A stretch of DNA of 64,000 nucleotides from Trichuris trichiura. Lineage: Eukaryota > Nematoda > Enoplea > Trichinellida > Trichuridae. Shown here piece after piece: positions 36,501 through 47,079 of this stretch. Position 1 is the first letter of the stretch. The number at the start of each line of letters is the position of its first letter. A model generated the notes under the pieces. The model was not told the origin of the DNA. It was given only the letters and a program-made list of their open reading frames with translations, and ran no database searches. The DNA lies in NCBI GenBank assembly GCA_037903355.1, contig JBAJFE010000005.1, forward strand, positions 62,001 through 126,000. Reading direction: 5' to 3'. A program made the position numbers and the translations under genes.

Positions 36501-38845
36501 TATCAAAATTCACCGCTTGTAAGGGGCTTTCTCCAGTTGGACGCAATCGCCTTGTGAAATTGTCTTAAGATCATTGCAGTAGAGAGCGACGGAGAGAAAC
36601 AGGTCGTCGCCGCTGCCAATAACAACACATTGCTTGGACGACGAGCGAGCACATAATCAACATAACGATATGACAGAGAGCCAACTGACGACGACAAGCA
36701 ATGAGTCGCGCGTTGTTTAACTGCGAACTAAAGGCAGCCTCGTTTTCAGTATAAACACATATGCGCGCATTGGCAGTGCGTGCTGTTGGCCCAACTATAC
36801 GCGAACCATACGTGTTGGAAATAACGAGCAAACAACGGATCTTTACATTTCACTTCAATCAACGTACTTTGTTGAAAGATACCTCTGTTTAGCAGGAAGC
36901 GTATCCACCGTTCAGCGCGATGGCTACCATTTTAATAATGCTCTTCTCTCTTTCAATGGCTCTATTTGCTGTAGAGCATGAAAAGCTGATAGTCAATTTT
37001 AAACTTAAGTCGCTTACAGATAACAATAGAAACAGGGGACCGGAAGTGGCCTTCCTGTTTGACCCAAACTGATTAATCGTATGGATTGCCATAAAGAGGA
37101 TATATTCGCTACTTACGCTTCAATGACGAGCACATCTTCTCATTGAGGTTTCAAAGGAATTTTCGTCTAACTATTCGTCTATTCATTTTCATCCTTACAA
37201 CAATCGGTAAAGCGAGTGCAGAGAAGAAAAAAAACTATACGCTATTACTTCTGCGCTGCGATTGGCCAGATGGCACCACGAAAGGCCGACGACCATATTG
37301 ACACGACGGGTCGACGCTTCGGTCACTAAGACCATTGACGATGGACATAAAAAGTAATTACGCGATGGACTATGGTCAACTGGACAGAGGTCAATGGAAC
37401 GCGACCCTATTGTCTAAGCAGAACCGTTTGTCATGAATAGTAGGGCAGATGGCTTCCGTACATTTATTCTAGCTTCAATGGGAACCATTCGCGCCAGAAC
37501 ATTAGCTCTTACGCGCAATGGAGGTGAGCCGCGCGCGTAGAGAACGAGGACAGCCTTCATTGCGTAGCCGCGAGCCGCTCCTTGCCTAAGTTGTACATAC
37601 GAGAAGACGCGGACACTGTACGCGAAGTGTTGGGACAACAAAGCCGGACAAAATGGAGCAAAATGTCGGACACAAAAGGCGACCATTCGAACGACGGCAA
37701 AAGAATCGAGAGGTGAACTACTTTTTCAAAAAGGCGACCAGAGGAAATAACAACGACTCGAAGAAACTACGCGTACAGACTATAATAAGGTGAAATACGT
37801 AGTCGCTCTGTTAAGCTATCGCAGCTACATGAAATTAGGGGAAGAAACACAGGACGAAGAAGAGTATGTAACAACAATGACGTCACAGCAGCGTGTATGC
37901 TCGCAATGCAAACAGTGCAAAAGCATCGACAAACCTGAAGCAGCCGAACAAGAAGCATAATTCGCTTATGCGACTAACTATAAGCATAACGACACGATCG
38001 ATCATCACATAACGACCAGAAGGATGAAGACAACGAACGACGAGGAAACAGGTCGCTATTTCAACGTCCACTTTACTCACTCTCTCTCTCTCTCCCCCTT
38101 ATAACTGTAGACGCTGCAAACTGATAATGCGCGTTCGCATCCAGGTCAGAGCGATGGCTGTCAATGAACAAAAACAAACAGCAAATCGAACACACTAACT
38201 CGCAAGCGTCGATCGATTTCAAAGTGTACTTGCAGTACGGCCTTTCTTTTGGTCGACCTCTTATCGGTGACACCGACAACGACGACCGAATTACAACGAT
38301 GAATTTTCATCGGGGGGTCCATAATTGCTAGCAGCGCCCGAACGCTCTATGTATTGTGTAAATAAAAGAAAAAAAGACGTACTAATGCTTAGGCGACGAC
38401 TACTCGCGACAGGCTGAGTCATTTTTTAAATCTGACACGAAAAGGCACTGTCCCGCCTGTCCTATAGCTACACCAGTGCAAGATCAACAACTACTCTACT
38501 TGGTCGCGCGGTTTCAACCGAAAGAAAAGAGGAACCACTTACCGGGGAGGCGAACGCCTTATCGCAGTACTGGCACTGGTAAGGTTTGATGCCGGTATGC
38601 CGCCTCTCGTGTATGGCCAAACCGCTACGCTGGGCGAAACATTTCGTACAATATGCGCACTGGAACGGTTTTTCGCCGGTATGCTTTCGCTCGTGGGCCC
38701 TTAGCAGCGACAAAAACTGGTACGACCTGTCGCAGTAGGCGCAAGCGTGCGCCTGCTTGGACATCTCCGTTTCCAGGGAGCTCGTGCTTGCAACCTTGCA
38801 ATCGATCGACTCGTCCGAAAATGCCAACGTTCCATGCTCGGGCAT
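30535..38845 (-). CDS. C2H2 zinc-finger protein with 20 fingers
   Basis: A probable nuclear DNA-binding protein. The four coding exons are 38543-38845, 31542-32819, 30667-31375 and 30535-30617; phases fit throughout and the product is about 790 aa. The start is the ATG at 38845 (MPEHGTLAF), just after an acceptor AG. I count 20 fingers, most joined by TGE(K/R)P-type linkers: two in exon 1, one split across introns 1 and 2 ends (CDKAFASP|GNMKSH), ten in exon 2, one split between exons 2 and 3 (KLHIRQ|VH), and six in exon 3. Finger 10 is degenerate (CCCGKSF, Cys spacing shortened) and finger 20 ends in Cys (C2HC). An RGRGRG stretch lies between fingers 5 and 6. The last exon gives an acidic tail (EAAEEDQP). 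The long first intron carries a Tigger relic. No ortholog was recognised. Confidence 0.9.
33035..33472. repeat. Foldback (long inverted repeat) inserted in the Tigger relic, with hammerhead-like core
   Basis: Two arms of about 180 bp (from 33035 and ending at 33433) are nearly exact reverse complements; the left arm has an extra internal repeat of CGTCAGTGAGGTGGTG. Beyond the right arm lie about 38 unpaired bases. The 14-bp sequence GTCATTATAAAATT occurs on both sides (33023-33036 and 33473-33486) and fits a target-site duplication, since removing the insert restores alignment with the intact Tigger. Near the centre, CTGACGA (33260-33266) is followed by a GGAAC/GTTCC hairpin and GAAA (33284-33287), as in a hammerhead ribozyme core, then by CAATAAAA. 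This resembles inverted terminal repeats of Penelope-like elements; that identity is inference. Confidence 0.7.
33569..34132 (-). pseudogene. Transposase remnant keeping only the DNA-binding domains
   Basis: A 187-codon open frame begins at the equivalent ATG (MAERKELREL) and matches the intact transposase through both helix-turn-helix domains. It then passes, at an FNA|EKC junction, straight into the C-terminal region. Relative to the intact copy, 903 bp (301 codons) are absent, including all three catalytic aspartates, and the joint lies at a shared GCTGA. The frame then stops at TAA about 60 bp later. It cannot transpose. It could in principle bind TIRs as a repressor, but about a quarter of residues differ from the intact copy, so the simplest reading is a decaying relic. 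Confidence 0.85.
34717..38542 (-). other. Remainder of zinc-finger gene intron 1
   Basis: About 3.8 kb of intronic sequence without a supportable nested gene. A (TC)n run lies at about 38082-38096. Short ORFs on both strands have no recognisable domain. Confidence 0.6.
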
Positions 38846-41800
38846 TTTTCTGACATAAATAAACAGAACAACAACAAACACTGAGAACAAAATACAGCGC
38901 ACACAAGGAAAATTAGTCGCGCATTACGAAGATGCGCAGGTTCGTTGCGCACTGTGGACGACTAGCTGGAAAAGCGAGGCGTACGTAACAACCTCGTTCG
39001 TTTTAAGCAGATGGAAAAGCTTCTAGAAGCAGTGATTAGCTTACAAGCTTTCATCTAAGGGCAAAGGTGGCGATCCGACTCTAATGAGAGCGTAGAAACG
39101 CCCTTCCGCGCTAGGCGGTTGATAAAACTAAAGAAGGGGGCAAAAGCCGGTCTACCGGAATAGAAAAATAAATTTCTTGCTCCATCTTACCTTTTTTTTT
39201 CAAAAAATCAACTTCCAAGGCTGCGGATGCGCTTTACGCGTACAGCGGAGATGAGATTCGCTGCGGTTAAGCGCGTCAATACAAGAAGTGCTGACGAAGT
39301 CGTTGTCACTGTTTCTGTCTCTCTGCTTGAAGCACCTCTGCAGCGGCTGCGGCGACGACGACGACGACGACTAAAACGAGAAGTGTACTTTCACAGCAAC
39401 CTAAATAATCGAAAGCATAATAACGACGCTGCGAGCGAATGACAGGTTTTCGACGATTCATGCACAACAAGAATAAAAGCAGCCATTTGCTAGGTTATTA
39501 TTGATGTTACGTAGGTTATGATAGGCCGTGGGTAATTTGATTGACAGCGACATACTACGCCGTAACGCTTTTCCGTACTCAGCCAACGTCTGGCCAACTT
39601 TGATCGTGCAAACAGAAGGAAAAGGCAAAAAGAAAGCATGCGCATCCCGCGTACACATCGAGTCGGCTGGATAAAAAATATTAGTCTCAAAAACAAGCAC
39701 CTATTTTGAAATTTGAACTAAAGAAGTGTTGTAAGGATAGGTATCGCCGCTGCAAGACAAGCGAGCCGTATAGTTTCCATTTTTTTAACCGGCAATTCTT
39801 TAGTTGCTACTAATTGGCTTGCCACCCATTTTCAGCTTATGAGCTGACGGAAGATCATCGAAGGGAGTATCATAAAAAATGTAGGAAGCAACTTAGCTTT
39901 CAATTGCCTTATTGTCATGACTACGATGGTAGGCTTGGCAACGCGGTATGAATGGTGCCCAAAGAGGAGGAAAAGATTGAATTTCTGCCCCTTATGATGC
40001 AAAAGGTGTAAGGTGCCCGCTACACGTCATCTAGGATGAACAAACATTGTTCCATTGAAGAAATGGAGTCACGTTTGTAGGCTACTTCAACCAGAGTGCG
40101 AGATTTACCCAATACGCCATTACCTGCGTTGAATGAATCAATGCACTTATATTCGTACGTAAGCAGACGCGCCAAGGCCACAAGGAGAACTTATACGGGC
40201 ATGCGATAGGTGGCAAGTAATCAATTTTTTTTGCCATGCCTCTGCAGTTTGCCTTATTTTTCATATGCTCAAATAATTCATACGTCTTCTTGCATGGAAA
40301 CAGTTCAACAAAACAAAGCGGACGAATTGTGACTGCGTGACCTGTTTCGGTTGAGAAGGATGCCACTATGCAAAGGGACATTTATTTAGCCGACTGTCTC
40401 ACACTCTCTATTGCGCGAGTCAAACTCAGTCGTGCAGCAGTGGGCTCTCCTTCTTTTCGTTTTATTGTTAATGAAGACGCGAGGATTTTTTAAAGAAAAA
40501 AGAATACAGACCAACGAAATGCCTACTGCTGCTACTAAGAGCGGGCGGGCACTTTCAGGTGTTAGTGATCGATGATGAATTCGCTTTCTTCGCAAGGTTT
40601 GTTCCCACGCGTCGAGTTATGGAGAGGTTTGTTGATTTTGGGTGAGTTCAAGGCATTCAACTATCTCTGTCAGTATTGTGGTTTTGTTACTCAAACGATG
40701 GGAATGTTTGCCTAACCGAAGCATGCTCGCTAGTCAACGAGTCGAGCATAGACCAACCCGGACAGAAGGAAAATTTTCTGAGCATTGAAAAAGGCTTCTG
40801 AAGTAATGACAATTTTTGAAAAGCATAATTTACGAAAACATTGCCTCACACCGCCGCATCGGCTGAGTGGCGAAACTTTGCTTGGATAGTTATGACGATC
40901 GCCTCACGCTGACGTAAATCAACCAAATAAGGAAATCAATTTTTTCTTAACAACTCGTAGTTTGCTAATCGTGACAATATAATTTCCTGAACATTCTCAA
41001 AAATGCACAACGTTAATGATTGACACTTCAACATTATTAAGTGTGAACAATGTTTGTGATTTTTAAATGACATCAGCTAGGCGTGGCGCCACCGTCGTCG
41101 CAAAGGGAATAATGACTATTTTAATACTTATGCTTAATTAGTACTGCGATGATTGAATATGTTTCGCTCGCGGAAGATTCATTCTTTCGTATTTATTACC
41201 TTCAGCATCGTTTGCTTACATTCCGAACATCAATTGGTTGGATTGGACAGGTCGTAGGTATAGTTTCGAGTAAACCGGATGATTCTTAACAGGACGATGG
41301 ATTTTCGTATTTTCATTACGGTTCTCGTCTAAACAAGAACCGTATTGAAAATATGAGGTTTCAAGTAGGGAAAAATTGACTTTACTTGCCGAAGAAGCTT
41401 CAGCATTAAGCATTAGAAGCTGAACGCTTTAACGGTAGCGGCAAAACACGCTGCTTCCGAAGGTTTCTTTCAAGTGGGTTTAATTTTTAAAAGGGCGAAA
41501 TCGCCTGCTTCAACGCGACATTGTTTGCTTTTATACTGTCGCTGAGCAAACAGTTTTGCAATTGCAACCGAGCGACGGAACTGAAGCAGCTTCAAAATGA
41601 AAATTAACTTCCATTAAAGCGAGTTGGACGCCAACGGATGGGGAAAAAAAATTTGTTACATTTCTCTCCTGCGCGACGGAGCAGTGGAACATTTTCCCGC
41701 CGTCTCTGCGAGCATGGATGAGCTAGCAATTTTTCGCGCCAACAAAGATGACTTTCGGTACGCAAACGAAAAGTAAGAATTAGTTAAATCAGTAGCTTCC

Positions 41801-42396
41801 GAACAGGCTAAAACAAACTTTATTGAAGAGAAAGCTTGAACATTATTTTATAGACTCTACGTAGGCTGCAGACATTCTGCTTTTAAAAGGCAGCAATTCA
41901 TTATTTTTCAAATTAAGTATTGACAATATCACACGATACGTTTAACAGTGCTCAACTTAAAAATGGTCAAAGTCGAACATATACTTTGTGTTGGTTCGAA
42001 CTTGCGGGAAAATTTACTAGGAACCACAGATCTACGTAGCGACATTGATCTCTGCTCATAACATATTGCAATTACCGGAATTCTACCAATTGCGATGGGG
42101 GAAACAACAATCTATAGCAAAGTAAATAACCTGTGATCACGCTGTGACGTAACTGACATGTCTCTTAAACCATTAGTAACCAATGAAATGGAAGAAAATA
42201 ACATCGCGACTTCCCCTCAACGACTTGAGCTATGACGACCTTGGACGAATGCTTATAAGGTTGCTATTTTTGGAATAATTATCGTGCTGGCATGACCCAA
42301 AACAACAAGTACCATATGGACAGGTCAAGTTAACGTCGACAAAGCTAATGCCAAAATGGTCATTCTGCCTCCGCGTCCATGCACAGTTTGGTGGTT
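38846..42396. other. 3.5-kb intergenic stretch
   Basis: The right part of the zinc-finger gene's 5' region lies at about 38846-39200: an acceptor AG directly before the start suggests an upstream non-coding exon, which I could not locate. A CGA-repeat run lies near 39351-39370. No coding gene is supported. Confidence 0.55.
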
Positions 42397-42957
42397 ATGA
42401 AAATGCTCCTCTGCTTTCTCCTGCTCAGCGCCTTAACAAAAGAAATTGTCAGCAACGACCAGAGTTCTGTAAGCAGTGAAGTGCAGCCGGATGTTCCATT
42501 GGAAACAAGCGTTGTTAACACGGAAGGAAGAATAGGAAAGCGCCAGGTGATGACGAATCCATCAACTGGAAAAGGCGACAACCTACCAGTCGTTAATCCA
42601 ACTGAATCGAACCAGGAAAATAAGAAAACTATGCTGTCGACTTCACCCGCATGCACGGATGTAAAAGAGACATCTTCGTCTGAGGAAGAAAAAACAACCA
42701 TCGCTGCTGCAAAGGAACCACAAACGATGATGAGCGACGAAGTTCAGAAGTTGGGAAAGAGTGAAATCGAAAATGCAAAACAGGAGAAAGTTTCAACGAC
42801 TGATGATGGCATTAAAACTCGAACTGTGACATCGCCGAATGTTGAACAGCAGTTACAGATCCCTGGTACCGAAGATGCGGCAACGGGTCGATCTACTGAC
42901 CGAGTGAACAAGAGAGCGATCGATGTTTCATCCAGCACCGAAGAAGTTCCCGCTTAA
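42397..42957 (+). CDS. Secreted Ser/Glu/Thr-rich protein, possible orphan astacin prodomain
   Basis: A single-exon 186-aa ORF. I prefer the second ATG (42397), since MKMLLCFLLLSALTKEIVS is a good signal peptide and parallels the start of the astacin at 47080; the ATG at 42379 adds six residues. The rest is polar, rich in S, T, E and K, with no globular domain. It has a KRQV motif near residue 47, an acidic serine cluster (SSSEEE), a late KRAID and SSSTEE before the stop. The astacin prodomain 4 kb downstream has the same order of signal peptide, RRQV motif, KRSV/RRDV basic sites and SSSSEE clusters, so I infer a duplicated prodomain without protease exons; none were found downstream. An independent disordered secreted protein remains possible. 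Confidence 0.6.
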   Translation: MKMLLCFLLLSALTKEIVSNDQSSVSSEVQPDVPLETSVVNTEGRIGKRQVMTNPSTGKGDNLPVVNPTESNQENKKTMLSTSPACTDVKETSSSEEEKTTIAAAKEPQTMMSDEVQKLGKSEIENAKQEKVSTTDDGIKTRTVTSPNVEQQLQIPGTEDAATGRSTDRVNKRAIDVSSSTEEVPA

Positions 42958-43380
42958 CAACAAGGCCAACAGCAAACCGGAGAAATATGAAAATCAAAAC
43001 GCATCGCATTAAGAAGTAAACGACGAGCATCTCTGACATTTTTCACTCGATCCGTAGGACATGATAATCACGTTCCTTTTCTTCAATTTGGACTTCAGAC
43101 AAGTCGCAAGTTCGTCGATTTTTATCCCTGTTTCGCTTTGACACTTTTTGTTGCTACGTCGGATCTTCATATGCTAACGATGCTCTAGTTTACGTTACGG
43201 AAACAACTTTGTCCACTCCAACAAATTAAACGTATCAAACTGCTTTTGTTGCTCAGCAAGCGCAATGAAAAAGCCCTATCACCAAAGACTCAGTATTGCA
43301 GTTGGGAAGGTAAAGCGGGGAAAACATTCTTGATTTCATTATAAGAGCAGAAAATTTAATGTATTTGTGCTAACATAATG

Positions 43381-43547
43381 AAGTACATTTATTACGGAGT
43401 GAATGTCCCGTTATACGTAAAATAACTTTAATATCCGGAGCTTTCGGACTTTGTACCGCTGAAGACGGGTCACGACTGACCTGGAAGCTCCGGAGATTAA
43501 AGCTATTTTACATATAACGGGATATCCACCCCGTAATAAAGGCACTT
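43381..43547. repeat. Foldback hairpin with 63-bp arms
   Basis: Arms 43381-43443 and 43485-43547 are imperfect reverse complements, with roughly 85% of positions pairing. The inner end of the left arm runs into AGCTTTCGG, as in the other hairpins of this window, and an AATAAA lies near the outer end of the right arm. The loop and inner right arm contain CTGAAGA (43459-43465), a GGGTC/GACCT hairpin and GGAAGC, an imperfect hammerhead-like layout (GAAG in place of GAAA). Confidence 0.8.
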
Positions 43548-44205
43548 CATCATGAAAACTTATAGTCCCGTACCAAGACATATCTTCAAAATGTCCTAAC
43601 AGACTTTTTCCGGCTTGTATTTGGTGCTAAGCGTATGGCTTAAGAAAAATCATCAACCCTCAAGGCAGAACCCTAAAGTCCAAATAAAAAAAGCTTTATC
43701 TCGTTAAAAAAGACAAGTCGTTGCCGGCGTAAGCGAACAGAAATTAAGGGGAATGAAAATAATACTAAAATAATCTAACAAGCGGGATAGACGAACTTTT
43801 TTGAAAAAATTAACGAAATTAAGGTTGAATAATGTTACAGGCTAACAGCTAAACGACACGCTGATGCGAGAGCGTAACAAGTCCGCATGTATTTGCTCAT
43901 ATTTTACTAAGAAGAAGAAGAACTACCTCGTTATCATTTTCATACTTTTTACCTGAGCATCAAGATATACAGTATCTTTTTGATGAGTTAGAATCGACCT
44001 TTTTTTACGTAGCTAGTTTCGTCGCTGTTCTAAAGCTCTTCTGTTCGAGACATGGCGTTCTTGTTTACGTGAAAACTTTAGCAGAACTGCCGCTGCAACG
44101 ACATTAAACTTTCAACACCTATCATTTCGCGACGGCTAGATAATGCCTCAAAATGTTGCTGCATATTTACAGTAGTACCCATTCGGAAAAAAGGTAATAT
44201 TTAAG

Positions 44206-44247
44206 CCCGCAACTTTCGGGTCTTAATTTCGACCCGAAAGCTGCGGG
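44206..44247. repeat. Short foldback hairpin with 17-bp arms
   Basis: CCCGCAACTTTCGGGTC (44206-44222) pairs with GACCCGAAAGCTGCGGG (44231-44247) across an 8-base loop, with one mismatch. The inner motif (CTTTCGG / CCGAAAG) matches the other hairpins. Confidence 0.85.
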
Positions 44248-44526
44248 TTCACAGCAGTGTTGAAACTGTGAAAACAAAATTTCTAAATGACGTTTTCAGT
44301 AATCTAATTATGGAACCATTGAAGGAAGAACAATTTCAAAATAACGTATTGTTCTAACTACCTCCCGATTGCAAACACTAGCAATCCGAGCAGCGATTAT
44401 TTTTTACTAGATGCTATGGAGTGCAGTTTTTTTAAAAGTAGTTCTCTGTGTACAGAGCGGGGGAGAGAATGCGTTCAAACATATAGCGAACAAGCAAACG
44501 CTATTTCTCCGACAGAACGCATTATC

Positions 44527-44598
44527 ACCCCTGGTGGGGATCGAACCCACGACCTTTGGGTTAGAAGCCCAACGCGCTATCCTCTGCGCTACAGGGGT
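44527..44598 (-). tRNA. tRNA-Arg (anticodon UCU)
   Basis: The 72-base gene folds perfectly. The acceptor stem ACCCCTG pairs with CAGGGGT (7 bp), the D stem is GCGC/GCGC, the anticodon stem TTGGG/CCCAA encloses CTTCTAA (anticodon TCT), and the T arm is GTGGG/CCCAC around TTCGATC. There is no intron and CCA is not encoded, as usual in eukaryotes. Internal A and B boxes are intact, so it should be transcribed by RNA polymerase III. Confidence 0.97.
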
Positions 44599-47079
44599 TG
44601 CAAAGAAGATATCAACCCACCACGTTACGAAGGCGCTTTTCAATGCGAAAACCTGAGAGCAACAAAACTTGACTGCAATAGTTTATAATCCCATTATTTA
44701 ACCATACTATACCCTTCGGTTGAACTTCTTCGTCGCGCTATGAAACTGACTTAAAAAGGCGTTCGCAGCTCAGTTGAAATATGCACATATGGACTTTTTC
44801 TACGGGCGTGCAGTGGCCTAACGCTGTTGCGAGAGAATTCTGTAGCGTACCAAAAGTTCTGGGTTCAAGTTCCAGCTGGTGCATTTCCACTAGCCTTAGG
44901 CTGTGCGGCGAGCCATCTAGTGGAACAACTCGGTTGCATCCTACCAACCTCCCGAAGATGAGAGGTTCGATTTCTCAATGAAAATCAGCCTTCTTACCTA
45001 CTCAAAGTTTGAGATATGATGAAGGCACTGTCTCTTGAATGACTCAGATAAGCTGTATGCGAACGCCAGCTATCCTGAGGGAAACTTCGGAAGGAACCAG
45101 CTACTAAATGGTTCGATTAGTCTTTCGCCACTATGCACAAGTCAGGCAAGTGATTTGCACGTCAACACAGCTACGAATTCCCGCAGAGTTTTTCAGTTGT
45201 CGCACACTAAATGGTCAATACATAGCTGGGCAACATTGTAAGCCTTATTCGAAGAAAGTTGCGAGATAGTGTGCCAGTGTTTGCATCTGGATTGACCCTT
45301 TGGCAGTTACAAGGCAACGAAACACTTTCCAACTTTGGATACTACGCCAGCTTACGAATCAGATCACCTGACTAGACTCGGCTTCCCAGCAGTAGTACCG
45401 CTTCGAGGCCATCTATAGGTTAACCGAACTGGATGCTAGGATACTTGGAAAAATGTTCTTTGGAATTTTTGCATGAAGTCAATATGTGTTCATAAGCAGT
45501 CGCTATTATCCGCGGACGCAGAGGAGAGCTCATGATGAATTATATTAAGACATCTTGTAGAACTGCTCTGCCAATCTAAACTAAGGATAATGAGATATTT
45601 CAAGAAAGGTAACAATACAGCTTCATTTGTAAAAAAAGGACTACGCTTTGACAGAAATTGATTCACTTTTATGAATGAAATTTTAAAAAGTCGAACTTCA
45701 ACTACAGTTCAACGAATGGATATATGGCATTTGCGGCTCAGAAAATGCGTGAGCATTGTTTGAAAGTAAAGCGTTCGAACTGGGACCAACTGACCAACTT
45801 CTAAGCTTGGACCGCTTTGACAATGCGGATATGTCCGTTCAAAGAGCAATTCGTTACTTGAACCAATTTGAATGCCAATAGCCAACATGGGGAAAACAAT
45901 ACCGAAAAGGTAGCAGACGGCAAGCAAATACTCCTATGTACAGTGACAACAGCAATCGCTTCACAATTCTATTTGCTGCGCTTATTTACGCAGCCGTGGC
46001 GGCAGCGATTATAGGCAAAGAAAATACGCAAATGTTTTCAACGAACGCTCATTATGGCTCTAAAAGAAAAGATAATGCAGTGTCGTCACACTTCAGTCAA
46101 TGAGGCTACAATCTCGTATCTCGCTTGGTTGTGAAGGATAGATAGGGTTCGGACATTCAATTTTTCTAGTCTCTAGGTAAAAGGCGCGACTTATGGCGAT
46201 GCCGTTGAATCAATTAGTCAAGGTTCAGGTCAGCACGTCTACAAAGAATACAAAAATACAACCTCAACTTTAACTCATTGTTTAGCCTTGCATTCTTTAC
46301 TTCATTATGATTAATTAATCTAAAAAGGATAGGCTCTCTTCACGCATACGGAAAGGATATGTTGCGTAAAATTCAGTTTAAAAACTTAAAAGAAACAGAA
46401 ACCTCTCGTAAAGCTTGATTGAGGATAACTAACTCAACAAGGAAGAAGCTTATCCCTAACAATTACGCTTTACGAATGAGATAGAATAATTAGAGAATCG
46501 TCTAAAGCCTTTTCACAATAGTTTTTGAAAATCAAAAGTTAAGTTACGACCTAGCAAAGAGAGTTTATGTGATTTGCATAGACCTAAACGTATAATTGTA
46601 TTTTCGACGCTATGACCTTTGACGCTCAGCCACGGGAATGTTGCCCCAGACTACGACGAGCTAAAAATAGCACAGTAACTCTGATCCTTTGGCATAATGG
46701 CCTTCGATGGTTAACAATAGTCTAGCCAAGTAGGTATACTGTAGATGAGGCAAGTACTTTCAGCGGATACCTACAACCTTAAACAGAGACGCTTTTGCCG
46801 CGCCTTCGCTGTAAGCAAATAATCGTTTCCCCTTCGAGCTCGGGACTGTCCGATTTGTCATCATGGAAAATTAATCTGTCAGAAGAGAGAGTCAGGGTCA
46901 AACAGCTGGTCGATCGACCATTATTTTCCCTTGACCGAATCGACAGTCTCCACTCCAGCAAACACCCATAGACGAATCAATTTATGGCGCTTTGACCTGA
47001 CCCAGCTCAAAGTAGTCAACGTTAGCTACGACAGCAGTAGTGTCCATTTGGCAAATTTTTCTTGAGCAGTTAGGTTGCC
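44599..47079. other. Intergenic stretch with tRNA-like sequence and one possible exon
   Basis: The tRNA-like sequence at 44806-44980 is listed separately. On the minus strand, an open frame at about 45709-45945 follows a possible acceptor and encodes a hydrophobic segment (CYLFGIVFPMLAIGIQIG), but no partner exon was found. The rest shows no gene. The promoter of the astacin gene should lie just before 47080. Confidence 0.5.
44806..44980 (+). repeat. tRNA-like / possible SINE sequence
   Basis: An A-box-like TGGCCTAACGCTG (44814) is followed 48 bases later by a B-box GGTTCAAGTTCC (44862) inside a T-arm-like hairpin (CTGGG, TTCAAGT, TCCAG). A second T-arm-like hairpin with GGTTCGATTTC lies at 44964. 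No full cloverleaf with a closed acceptor stem forms. This could be a tRNA-derived SINE head or a decayed tRNA pair. Confidence 0.4.

Larger units (their letters stand above)
42958..44526. other. Spacer with two hairpins, no protease exons
   Basis: I searched this stretch for continuation of the upstream ORF into astacin exons and saw none. It contains the inverted repeats listed at 43381 and 44206. Confidence 0.6.

Noticed and set aside
42360..42701. 113-codon minus-strand ORF
   Set aside because: It is antisense to the secreted protein ORF, which has a signal peptide and fits a neighbouring paralog.
44407..44688. ORFs across the tRNA gene with the peptide RWASNPKVVGSIPTRG and its plus-strand counterparts
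   Set aside because: They are translations of the tRNA-Arg sequence, a frequent source of spurious protein predictions.
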